Shown here piece after piece: positions 1 through 7,062 of a stretch of DNA of 23,547 bases. The position numbers and the translations under genes are program-made. Where the stretch lies: assembly GCA_964474755.1 (NCBI GenBank), contig CAYYUG010000066.1, positions 1 to 23,547 of the forward strand. Reading direction: 5' to 3'. Positions within the stretch are counted from its first letter, which is position 1. Each line of letters starts with the position of its first letter. The notes under the pieces are model-generated. The model was given only the letters and a program-made list of their open reading frames with translations. It ran no database searches and was not told the origin of the DNA. The stretch is from GCA-2717185 sp964474755. Its GTDB lineage: Bacteria; Pseudomonadota; Alphaproteobacteria; UBA8366; GCA-2717185.

Positions 1-15
1 TTCGGGATTCACAAT

Positions 16-702
16 TCAGATATTCGTGAAGGGTTCCAGCGAATTGAGGTGGCCGAGCACCCGCTCCAATGGCTCGACATCGCAATATTTCATGTCGAGT
101 TCGAACAGGTTATACTCGATCGCTATGGGCACCCGGTCGCCGACACACTCCCGTACCACCACAGTGCGGAAGCCTTCACCCAGTGCGTCCTCGACCGTGT
201 GACGCACGCAGCTCGCCATGGTGACCCCGGTGCAAATCAGCGTGTCGATACGCCCAGCGCGCAGGATTCCGCCCAAATGGGTGCCGGCGAAGGCACTCGG
301 GCGTTTTTTGACGATGACCGTATCGACGCCGTCCTCAGGCGCGACGCGGTCATCGATTTCGGTCGCCGGCGTGCCCAGCATCAGGTCCTCGAACGGCTTT
401 TTGAGGGGGAAGGCGCCCATATCGAAACGGCTGCAAAACGCCGTGGTGGTGTAGATGATCGGCACCCCCTTGGCGCGCGCCGCCGCGTTCAGGCGCTGCA
501 CGCCGGGAATGATTTGTTCGTCCATGTCATTGCACGAAAACCGGTGGCCAGGCCGGGTCCAGGCATTGGCAAGGTCGATATTGAGAAGGGCGGGGCGCTC
601 GCCGTAGCCGCTGCGCTGGTTCCAGCCGCGATTTTTGTAAAAATCGGAATCGACGGCGAAGATCGTATCCAGCGCCGCACGCACGTCCTTATCGACTGCC
701 AT
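16..702 (-). CDS. Isochorismatase-family cysteine hydrolase (N-carbamoylsarcosine amidase / maleamate amidase-like)
   Basis: Predicted cytosolic amidohydrolase of 228 residues, a normal length for the isochorismatase-like fold. The expected Asp-Lys-Cys triad is visible: Asp43 in LLNIDLANAW, Lys132 (or Lys133) in VIVKKRPSAFAGT, and Cys165 in CTGVTMASCVRHTVEDA. The Cys segment is closest in style to N-carbamoylsarcosine amidohydrolases and NicF-type maleamate amidases, which hydrolyse a terminal amide or carbamoyl group; true isochorismatases lack the Cys. I chose the ATG at 702 because AGAGGAG lies about 10 bases upstream; a longer reading to 741 has no such signal and begins with a low-complexity Arg/Ala stretch. 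The gene is complete, with its stop close to the window edge. It runs in the same direction as the Mo-hydroxylase operon but is separated from it by damaged DNA, so a shared pathway is only a guess. The substrate is unknown. Confidence 0.88.
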   Translation of the reverse strand: MAVDKDVRAALDTIFAVDSDFYKNRGWNQRSGYGERPALLNIDLANAWTRPGHRFSCNDMDEQIIPGVQRLNAAARAKGVPIIYTTTAFCSRFDMGAFPLKKPFEDLMLGTPATEIDDRVAPEDGVDTVIVKKRPSAFAGTHLGGILRAGRIDTLICTGVTMASCVRHTVEDALGEGFRTVVVRECVGDRVPIAIEYNLFELDMKYCDVEPLERVLGHLNSLEPFTNI

Positions 703-798
703 AGTTCCTGCTCCTCTTGCCGGGGCCCGGCAAGGTAACACATATTTTGCTTGGTAATAAGTGGCTGAATTGGAGAGACGGTGCGACGTCCGAGGGCC

Positions 799-1035
799 TT
801 AACCCTGTCCCGTGGACCGTGCGCCATGGCCCGCGGCCCACTGTTCAAGGGCCGCGAGACAGGCCTCGCCGACGACATTTCGATCATTAACCTGATGCCG
901 TTTCAGCAACCCGTTGCCGACCAAAAGCTCGACGCCACCCGCGCCAATCTCGACCGGCGCAACCATAACCACGCCTCTGGAGCGGCGCTCGCGGAGGTGT
1001 CTTGCACGGGTGGTGGATGCGGGTTCAGTAGCCAT
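799..1035 (-). CDS. Small conserved hypothetical protein (78 aa)
   Basis: A 78-residue protein whose pattern resembles a small alphaproteobacterial hypothetical family: an Arg-rich start (RARHLRERRSRGVVMV), a V-E-I segment, then a short acidic/aliphatic helix (LLVGNGLLKRHQVNDR) and a C-terminal helix containing EACLAALEQW. This resemblance is from memory of family style, not a search. There are no membrane segments, signal peptide or catalytic motif. The start is an ATG at 1035 with no strong ribosome binding site. A perfect inverted repeat covers the start codon and the bases just upstream. It is followed on the same strand by the cysteine hydrolase after about 96 bases, so the two may be co-transcribed. 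Function unknown; a DNA- or RNA-binding role is only suggested by the basic N-terminus. Confidence 0.5.
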   Translation of the reverse strand: MATEPASTTRARHLRERRSRGVVMVAPVEIGAGGVELLVGNGLLKRHQVNDRNVVGEACLAALEQWAAGHGARSTGQG

Positions 1036-1051
1036 ATAACTGATTGTTATA
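1035..1051. promoter_or_regulatory. Perfect inverted repeat at the start of the small basic protein gene
   Basis: TATAAC-TGATT-GTTATA: two 6-base arms with a 5-base spacer, overlapping the last base of the CAT (reverse-strand ATG) at 1033-1035. Its position suits an operator or an mRNA hairpin limiting translation. It is AT-rich and short, so chance is possible. Confidence 0.3.
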
Positions 1052-1418
1052 ATGCCATAAATTTAGTTTGTCGGCCAGCAGTAAGAGTGTGGTTCAAACC
1101 CGCACCGTTTGAATGAAACACTGCTCTAGAACCGCTTCTCACGGACCATGGGCCGTCGTTGAGGTGCCCCTATCCATCACTGCATCAGGACAGGATGTGG
1201 ATTTGGCGCCAAGGGACCCGAACTGTTCCTTTTAATTGACGCCAAATACCGAAAATTTACGGATGGTTTGGCCCTCCATTTCGAGGACAACTTCGAATGT
1301 CACGAATGGCGCTACGGTATCAATTTTAATACCCTTGTTTATGCTATTCGGAAATGACATCGTCTTTAGGCCTTCTGTCGATTTTCGGTCAATGAGAGTA
1401 AAAGGCGCTTCGGCCGTC

Positions 1419-1541
1419 GGTGAATTCTGGTACAATAAAAGGAACGGACAGGGCACCATGACCTATGCCGATGGCCGGATAGAGGAAGGCATCTGGAAGT
1501 CCGAGGTGTTCCAATATTCGAAGAAAGTCACGCCACCAGTC
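1419..1541 (+). pseudogene. MORN-repeat protein, C-terminal fragment
   Basis: About 41 codons read as a MORN-like unit and tail: GEFWYNKRNGQGTMTYADGR followed by IEEGIWKSEVFQY and SKKVTPPV. The G-x-F/W-x-N-G-x-G-x-x-x-Y pattern and the closing DGR-EG-W are typical of MORN repeats, and this tail resembles C-termini of bacterial MORN proteins. Only one repeat survives; the sequence upstream in the same frame does not look like MORN. Downstream the similarity stops at an IS6 transposase tail in another frame. I read this as the end of a larger gene cut by a mobile element. MORN proteins often act at membranes or as scaffolds, but this piece is unlikely to function. Confidence 0.55.
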
Positions 1542-1558
1542 GTCCTAATCTATCAGGA

Positions 1559-1702
1559 CGTTCAGCTCAACGGTTCCTGTCAATCCATGCTGCCGTCTAC
1601 AACGCCTTCTACGTCCAACGCCACCTTCTACCTCGCCGCATTTTCAAGGCGTTTCGAGCCGAGACATTCGCTGTCTGGAATCAAGATTGGCTAGCCGCCT
1701 GA
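1559..1702 (+). pseudogene. IS6-family transposase, C-terminal relic
   Basis: A 47-codon frame ending in TGA reads RSAQRFLSIHAAVYNAFYVQ, then RHLLPRRIFKAFRAETFAVW and NQDWLAA. This matches the C-terminal signature of IS6-family DDE transposases (FLS-HA-V-N-FN-QRHL-SR---FRA-A---W). The DDE core and N-terminus are absent upstream, where a MORN fragment in a different frame takes over, so this is a truncated, non-functional copy. It differs in residues from the IS6 copy at 16408-17091 (which has VHNRFNQERYLHSRQDFKAN), so the two are separate IS6 lineages and not recent duplicates. Confidence 0.65.
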
Positions 1703-1848
1703 TCCAGATCACGTTCGAATTCTGGCGACCGCGGCGGTTAACGTGTCAATGCCTATGAAACAGTACTAGGAATCGGCATGCCTGTCTTTGACCTGCGCGA
1801 CTTCGACTTGAACGCGTTCCTCTATCGGCCGTTAGATATTCATCGACG

Positions 1849-2568
1849 CTAACCCTGTGCCGCAGTCTGCAGCCAGTTGATATAGACGCGCTCAGCCAGC
1901 TTCTCGAAGTCCGTCAGCTTTCCATCGCACGACGCTTTCAGCATCGCTGGCCCATCGTTGCCCAAGGCTGATTTCAACGTCGTTTCATAAGCCGGTATGT
2001 CGACCCAGTTCGTCACCGTGTCCGGCTCAATCTCCAAATGGAACTGCAGGGAAGTGGCACGTGGTCCCCATTGCATCACCTGAATCGCACAGGCGGGAGA
2101 AGTTGCGAGACATATAGCGCCCGGCGGCATGGTCTTTACCTCCACACTATGCCACTGCAGACAATCGAACGTATCGGGAAAATCATCGAGGATGATGCTT
2201 GTCGTGCCAGCCTCGGTGAGTTGAACCGGCATGACGCCGATTTCCGGCTGCTCTGATGCTCCGCAAGAACCGCCGAGTGCTTCGGCCAACAGCTGATGTC
2301 CCAGGCAAAGCCCGAGAAATGGCATGCCGCGGCCTTCTACCGCTTCACGGATGAGAGCTTTTTCCTCGCACAACCAAGGATATTCATCTTCCTCCCAAAC
2401 ATCCATCGGTCCCCCCATCACCCACAAGGCATCGAAGCCGTCAAGCGCAGGCAGCGCCTCGCCTTCATCGAGTTCCACCGCAATGCAATCGTGCCCGCCC
2501 TCCCGCAAGAATTTACGGAAAGAGCCCGGATGTTCAACGCGGGCGTGCTGTAGAACGAGGAATTTCAT
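1849..2568 (-). CDS. Class I glutamine amidotransferase domain protein (GMP synthase GATase-like)
   Basis: Stand-alone 239-residue class I glutamine amidotransferase. The nucleophile elbow is GLCLGHQ (Cys88), and the other two triad members are in QFHLE (His177, Glu179). The oxyanion strand is VMGGPMDVWEEDEYPWL, near residues 50-66. Family members hydrolyse glutamine or gamma-glutamyl amides; free-standing versions like this are usually labelled 'GMP synthase-like' but lack the synthetase domain. Typical length is 230-245 aa, so it is complete. The ATG at 2568 begins MKFLVLQHARVEHPG, a usual start for the group; the upstream GCGGTGACGGT is only a weak ribosome site. It may act on a gamma-glutamylated intermediate or transfer ammonia to an unlinked partner. 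It follows the Mo-hydroxylase operon on the same strand, but 570 bases of damaged DNA intervene. Confidence 0.9.
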   Translation of the reverse strand: MKFLVLQHARVEHPGSFRKFLREGGHDCIAVELDEGEALPALDGFDALWVMGGPMDVWEEDEYPWLCEEKALIREAVEGRGMPFLGLCLGHQLLAEALGGSCGASEQPEIGVMPVQLTEAGTTSIILDDFPDTFDCLQWHSVEVKTMPPGAICLATSPACAIQVMQWGPRATSLQFHLEIEPDTVTNWVDIPAYETTLKSALGNDGPAMLKASCDGKLTDFEKLAERVYINWLQTAAQG

Positions 2569-3140
2569 ACCGTCACCGCTGCGATGGAGTGCGCCAGTAA
2601 ACAGCTGACTTCGCTTTGTGCCAAACTAAGTTCACCGCATTTGTAAAGCAATCGCGCCCGCCTACTTTATAGGAGTGCCGAGGGAGGTTCGCTATATTAA
2701 CTTCTGAAACAATGGGAAAATGCACCTGGCTGAAGAATCCGGTGGCCAGTGCGATTTGACTGATCGGCACCGGCTATTGGCCGAGAAACCCGCGCACCTT
2801 TTACAGTTGCAACGACTATTACTTTACTACGTCATATAGCCCAAATTAGTCTTTAGGCAAAATATTCCACCGTGTTTTGAACCCATGATCGATTATCTAA
2901 TTTTATGAACTTCTTCGTTCTTGCACGCAGAAATTGTCGGTTCTCTATTTATTCCGAATTCGCCATCAATCCAGTTCTTGCGCATCTAGCTCGATCACCT
3001 TTGCTTCTGAACGTTACAATGTCGCTGATCTCAACTCGTCCCCAATACGCGCGCAGATCGTTACACGACAGACTTCCGCGGCGAGAGCGGCAGCCCAACT
3101 GAAGCCCTTGCTCGCGGCCACGACTGGCGCCGACTAGCGC
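2569..3140. other. Degenerate spacer between amidotransferase and Mo-hydroxylase genes
   Basis: 572 bases with no intact gene. An AraC-family relic lies at about 2690-2790 (separate entry). The rest is AT-richer than the flanks and has no recognisable RNA, repeat or terminator. A short plus-strand frame ending at 3137 has no family resemblance. Confidence 0.6.
2690..2790 (-). pseudogene. AraC-family regulator, HTH fragment
   Basis: Reading the minus strand gives PVPISQIALATGFFSQVHFP, which matches the second helix-turn-helix of AraC/XylS regulators (consensus like LPISEIALACGFSSQSHFTRVF). An in-frame TAG lies three codons before PISQ, and the region beyond VHFPIVSE no longer matches. Only about 30 codons survive, so it is a dead remnant. 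AraC proteins commonly activate catabolic operons, so this may be the lost regulator of the adjacent amidotransferase or of the Mo-hydroxylase cluster; that link is inference. Confidence 0.5.
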
Positions 3141-3653
3141 TTAATTCCCAGTTCCTCCGCTACTCCTATTGGCTCGCTGTAGCTTCATTTCATCTCGGGC
3201 TTGGCATGCGGCGTCGACGATGTTCTGGTAACCAGTGCATCGACACAGCACGCCATCGAGTGCGTCATCGATCTCAGAATCGGATGGGTTGGGATTGGCG
3301 CGCAACAGCCCGTGAAGCGTGACCAGAAACCCGGGCGTGCAGAAACCGCATTGCAACGCGTGATTGTCTTGGAAGGCTTGTTGCAAGGGATGTAAGTCTT
3401 TTCCTTCCATCAGCGTTTCGACGGTCTCGACATGGACGCCATTTGCCTGGACGGCCAAGATCAGGCAGGACCGCACAAGATCACCATCCATGAGCACGGT
3501 ACAGACGCCGCAAACGCCGAGCTCGCAGGACACCTTGGTTCCAGTCAAACTGAGATCATCGCGTAGCACATCGCAAAGTAAGCGGCGAGGCTCGACTTTC
3601 AAGCAATGAACGGTATCATTGACTCGGAGCGAAATTTTCTGTGGTTCGGTCAT
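3141..3653 (-). CDS. Molybdenum hydroxylase small subunit, [2Fe-2S] (CoxS/xanthine dehydrogenase family)
   Basis: Iron-sulfur subunit (170 aa, usual 155-175) of a three-subunit xanthine-oxidase-family hydroxylase; it passes electrons from the Mo cofactor subunit to the FAD subunit in the cytoplasm. Both clusters are complete. The plant-ferredoxin-type site is Cys43, Cys48, Cys51 (CELGVCGVC) and Cys63. The alpha-helical site is Cys102, Cys105 (QCGFCTPG) and Cys137, Cys139 (CRCTGYQNIV). The start at 3653 is supported by a doubled AAGGAGCAAGGAG immediately upstream and overlaps the medium-subunit stop by four bases (ATGA). It is the last gene of the operon. There is no Tat signal, so the enzyme is cytoplasmic. 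Confidence 0.95.
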   Translation of the reverse strand: MTEPQKISLRVNDTVHCLKVEPRRLLCDVLRDDLSLTGTKVSCELGVCGVCTVLMDGDLVRSCLILAVQANGVHVETVETLMEGKDLHPLQQAFQDNHALQCGFCTPGFLVTLHGLLRANPNPSDSEIDDALDGVLCRCTGYQNIVDAACQARDEMKLQRANRSSGGTGN

Positions 3654-4531
3654 CTCCTTGCTCCTTGTCTTTCGAGACCGAACACGTCGGTCAGCGTGCG
3701 ACGCACTAAGGTCGCGGCTATTTGCCGACGATCCTCTCCGCTCGCATTGCTGTCACCCATCGGATCCAATCCCGCTGCGATTCGTTTCGCGATTTTTTCA
3801 ACCGATGCAATGCTGGGGCGTGAACCGATTAGGCCTGAACAGCCGTCTGTCGGCAAGAGTGGGCATGCACCACATCCACCGACCGCGATCCGCAGGTCCG
3901 CGACGGTGCCGTCAGAGGATAACGTCCCGCAGGCCAAGACCAACACTAGCCCAAACGCGCCGGATTGGCGCGCCACTTCTTGAAAGGACCAGTTGTGCCC
4001 TGCTCCGTGCACGGGCAGTACGACGCGGGTGAGAATTTCGTCGGGTTCCAGGGCCGTGGTGAAGTACGAGCGAAAAAATTCGTGGGATGGAATCGTGCGC
4101 TCTCCCCGTGGACTGATGGCCTCGACCCGCCCGTCAAGAGCCAAAAGTGCACACGGCCATTCAGAAGCGGGGTCTGCGTTTGCAAGGCTTCCGCCGAACG
4201 TACCCCGTTGGCGGATCGCGGCATGTCCGATGTACTTCGCCATAAACGGCAACATGGGAAGGGCTTTTTGTAGAACGGGCGAGGCTGCAATTTCCGCGTG
4301 GGTGGTCCTTGCGCCAATCGTTACAACATCACCGCTCTGCTCAATGTTGGCAAGGCCCGGAACGTTGGCGAGGTCGATCACGACGGGGGGCTGCGCCAGT
4401 CGGAGATTCATGGCCGGGATGAGGCTCTGCCCTCCGGCTAGTATCCGAGCATCGGGCCCGTGTTCGGCGAGCTGGGCGATCGCTTCGTCTAGGGTATTTG
4501 GAGCGAAATAGTCGAAAGCGGCGGAGCGCAT
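3650..4531 (-). CDS. Molybdenum hydroxylase medium subunit, FAD-binding (CoxM family)
   Basis: FAD subunit (293 aa, family about 270-300) that accepts electrons from the Fe-S subunit and hands them to the final acceptor. FAD-binding signatures of the PCMH fold are seen: ILAGGQSLIPAMNLRLAQP (about residues 30-48), TIGARTTHAEI (72-82) and IRQRGTFGGSLANADPASEW (107-126). The C-terminal CO_deh_flav_C-like region is present (DLRIAVGGCGACPLLP). The gene begins one base into the stop codon of the large subunit (TGATG) and its own stop overlaps the small-subunit start, so the three are translationally coupled in the order large-medium-small. No frameshift or missing segment was seen. Confidence 0.94.
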   Translation of the reverse strand: MRSAAFDYFAPNTLDEAIAQLAEHGPDARILAGGQSLIPAMNLRLAQPPVVIDLANVPGLANIEQSGDVVTIGARTTHAEIAASPVLQKALPMLPFMAKYIGHAAIRQRGTFGGSLANADPASEWPCALLALDGRVEAISPRGERTIPSHEFFRSYFTTALEPDEILTRVVLPVHGAGHNWSFQEVARQSGAFGLVLVLACGTLSSDGTVADLRIAVGGCGACPLLPTDGCSGLIGSRPSIASVEKIAKRIAAGLDPMGDSNASGEDRRQIAATLVRRTLTDVFGLERQGARR

Positions 4532-7035
4532 CAGTTTTCTCTGGACTTTGCGTCACGCAGTGCTTGAAGAATTACTGCCGGTGACAAGGGCGTTTGGTTT
4601 ATCCGTGCACCGAACGGCTTAAGCGCATCCTCGACGGCTGCGGCCAAGACTGCGGGCGGACCGATGGTACCGCCCTCGCCGGCACCTTTCGCGCCCAACG
4701 GATTCATCGGAGACGGGCTTTCCATACTGATGATCTCAATCTTCGGAACATCACTCCGGCGCGGCAACATGTAGTCGGCCATGTTGGAGCTCAGGATTTG
4801 CCCATCCTGACCGTAGACGATTTCCTCCAATACCGTCCCGCCGATGCCTTGGGCGACGCCACCATGAATCTGGCCCTTGAGAAGAAGGGGATTCAGGATT
4901 CGTCCGCAATCATGCACCACCACATAGCGCTGGATCTCAAATGTGCCCAAATCGGGATCCACCTCAACGATTGCAGCGTGGGATGCATTTCCCCAGACTA
5001 CCGAAGGTGCATCGTAGAAGCTTGTTTCATCCAGGCCTGGTTCAAGCGCGAGCGGTAAATTTAAGATCGCGCTGCCCGAGGCCGTGGCAGCGGCCACCGA
5101 CGAGCTGTCCGGAACGCAGAGCTGCGCGCAATGGTCGATGGTCATCGAGAGCTCCGGCGCCTCCTTCATCCGAACCACGCCCTCGGCAAGCTCCAGTTGC
5201 TCGGGAGCTATGCCACCCTGGATGTCCTTACCGAGATGGTGGCTCGCCAGGTGCTTCAGCTTCTCGGCGACTAATCTGGTGGCCTGCAGGACGGCATTCC
5301 CAGCGGTGACAGCGGCACGGCTGTGATAGGTGCCACGGCTATATACGATGCCGCTGGTATCGCCCGGCTTCACGCTCACCCTGGCAATATCGACGCCGAG
5401 TTCGTCGGCGCAAATTTGCGCGTATATGGTGCGTTGGCCTTGTCCGGTATCGACCACGCCGAGATGAACAACCACATAACCGCTTGGTAAAATTTCCACT
5501 CGGGCGCCTTCGACCGGCCCAATTCCGCCGGCTTCCACGTTACAGGCGATGCCGATCCCAAGATAGCGTCCTTGCCTCAGGGCGTGGGCTTGCTCTTCCC
5601 GGAACTGCTCGTAGTCGATTCCCTCAAGGTTTTCTTTGAGAGCCCTGGGGTAGTCTCCACTATCCAGCACCATGGGTGCGCCATCGCGGTATAGAAAGCA
5701 AGGATCGTAGGGCATTTCCTCCGGCTGGATGAGATTTCGCCGCCGAATCTCCGCCGGATCGATTCCGAGTTCGTGTGCGGCTCGGTCAAGAAGACGGTTC
5801 AACATGAACACAACTTCTGGACGGCCGGCGCCACGATAGGGGGCTGACGTCACCTTGTTGGTGAGGATCGAGCGCATGCGGGCACCCATGGCGGGTACAC
5901 GGTAAGGGCCCAGGACATGGCAAACACCGAGGAAGGGCAGGACGACTGGAAAAGTCAGATAGGCTCCAACATCGATCAGGACGTCATAGCGCAAGCCAGC
6001 TATTCGGCCCTCAGAGTCAACTGCGATCTCGGCATCGAAGGTCTGCTCGCGCGAATGACTAGATGCCTGAAAATGTTCCTGTTTGTCCTCTAACCATTTG
6101 ACCGGCTTGCCGAGTTTCCAAGCGGCAAAGGGGATGAGCACATCCTCGCCATAGATGCCGGCTTTTTGACCAAAGCCGCCGCCCAGATAAGTCTGTGCCA
6201 CGCGTATTGTCCCATCGGGGATGCCAAGGGACTCGGCAATCAGCGCCCGATGAAAATGGGGAATCTGGTGGCTCGACCATATGGTCATGCCACTTTCGGC
6301 TATGTCGGGCATGGCAACGATACCGCGACCTTCCAACGGAACGCCCGTGTAGCGATGGCTGTAATAGCGTTCGGTAAATACATGAGCCGCCCCGGCGAAG
6401 GCTGAGTCGGCATCCCCTACGCTGACGCTCATGTCGATCGCCGTGTTGCGGTCCCAAGATAGCGATAACTCACCTGTCTCGCTCCATTGGTCCGGAGTTG
6501 TGTACCATGACCGCCAGGGCTCGGTTGCAACGAGCGCACGCGTTTCAGCCTCGTCATAGAGTTCCGGCGCGCTGGGTTCGACCGCCTGCGCAATGTCAAC
6601 TACTGGCTTGAGCATTTCATAATCCACTGCGACGAGCTCGACGGCATCCTCAGCAATGTAGCGATCTACAGCGACGACCAAGGCGACTGGTTCACCGACG
6701 TAGCGCACCTTGTCTGCCGCCAGTGTGGTCACCGGCGCCGGACGAACTTTCGGCATCCACAGCTTGAGTAATGATGGGGGGAATTGACCGAACGATCCCA
6801 GGTAGCGTTGGCTGGAGCCCAGATCCTTTGCCGTGAAGACCGCCACGACACCGTCGAGGGCAATCGCTGCTGAGGTATCGATCGAACAAATTCGGGCATG
6901 TGGTAGTGGGCTCCGCACCACCTTCGCCGTGAGCATTCCGGGCACGGACACATCGCTTATATACCGCGCTTCGCCCTTGAGGATGGCCGGATCTTCCTTA
7001 CGCCTGACCGGCGCCCCGACAAAGAGGTCAGCCAT
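4531..7035 (-). CDS. Molybdenum hydroxylase large subunit, Mo-cofactor binding (CoxL form II-like)
   Basis: Catalytic subunit (834 aa; family 760-850) binding the molybdopterin cofactor. Expected elements in order: the N-terminal hammerhead domain (GAPVRRKEDPAILKGEARY), GGGFGQK at 285-291, APYRGAGR at 398-405, DTGQGQRT near 530, and GAKGAGEGGTIGPP with catalytic Glu787. True aerobic CO dehydrogenase (form I) has a Cys-bearing AYxCSFR loop where this protein has PYRGAGR; hence it is form II, a group that includes hydroxylases of aldehydes, purines and N-heterocycles. The start ATG at 7035 (MADLFVGAPV) has GGAGAG six bases upstream; an in-frame ATG at 7056 lacks this. It follows the cupin gene after a gap of 27 bases. 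No XdhC/CoxF-type maturation gene lies in the window. Substrate unknown. Confidence 0.94.
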   Translation of the reverse strand: MADLFVGAPVRRKEDPAILKGEARYISDVSVPGMLTAKVVRSPLPHARICSIDTSAAIALDGVVAVFTAKDLGSSQRYLGSFGQFPPSLLKLWMPKVRPAPVTTLAADKVRYVGEPVALVVAVDRYIAEDAVELVAVDYEMLKPVVDIAQAVEPSAPELYDEAETRALVATEPWRSWYTTPDQWSETGELSLSWDRNTAIDMSVSVGDADSAFAGAAHVFTERYYSHRYTGVPLEGRGIVAMPDIAESGMTIWSSHQIPHFHRALIAESLGIPDGTIRVAQTYLGGGFGQKAGIYGEDVLIPFAAWKLGKPVKWLEDKQEHFQASSHSREQTFDAEIAVDSEGRIAGLRYDVLIDVGAYLTFPVVLPFLGVCHVLGPYRVPAMGARMRSILTNKVTSAPYRGAGRPEVVFMLNRLLDRAAHELGIDPAEIRRRNLIQPEEMPYDPCFLYRDGAPMVLDSGDYPRALKENLEGIDYEQFREEQAHALRQGRYLGIGIACNVEAGGIGPVEGARVEILPSGYVVVHLGVVDTGQGQRTIYAQICADELGVDIARVSVKPGDTSGIVYSRGTYHSRAAVTAGNAVLQATRLVAEKLKHLASHHLGKDIQGGIAPEQLELAEGVVRMKEAPELSMTIDHCAQLCVPDSSSVAAATASGSAILNLPLALEPGLDETSFYDAPSVVWGNASHAAIVEVDPDLGTFEIQRYVVVHDCGRILNPLLLKGQIHGGVAQGIGGTVLEEIVYGQDGQILSSNMADYMLPRRSDVPKIEIISMESPSPMNPLGAKGAGEGGTIGPPAVLAAAVEDALKPFGARINQTPLSPAVILQALRDAKSREN

Positions 7036-7062
7036 TGAGCTCTCCAGCGAATGCACTCATTA

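Larger units (their letters stand above)
1052..1848. other. Degenerate spacer with gene relics
   Basis: About 800 bases without an intact gene. The part from 1052 to about 1418 holds nothing I recognise on either strand. From 1419 to 1702 there are two adjoining protein relics (MORN repeat, IS6 transposase tail) that are annotated separately. 1703-1848 shows no clear gene; a 24-codon frame at 1778-1852 (ending in FDLNAFLYRPLDI) may be another gene end but is too short to name. The region is less GC-rich than its neighbours, as expected of decaying or foreign DNA. Confidence 0.6.

Noticed and set aside
49..738. 229-codon plus-strand open frame opposite the cysteine hydrolase
   Set aside because: Its composition is that of an antisense shadow; the minus-strand protein has a full catalytic triad and a ribosome site.
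1232..1459. Minus-strand 75-codon frame ending in VLEMEGQTIRKFSVFGVN
   Set aside because: The last 42 residues look protein-like, but no family is recognised, no ribosome site is present, and it overlaps the MORN relic on the other strand.
1778..1852. 24-codon plus-strand frame with FDLNAFLYRPLDI
   Set aside because: It might be the start of a known hypothetical protein, but it is too short to support a call.
3141..7035. Aerobic carbon monoxide dehydrogenase
   Set aside because: Subunit order and families fit the CO dehydrogenase superfamily, but the active-site Cys loop is absent.
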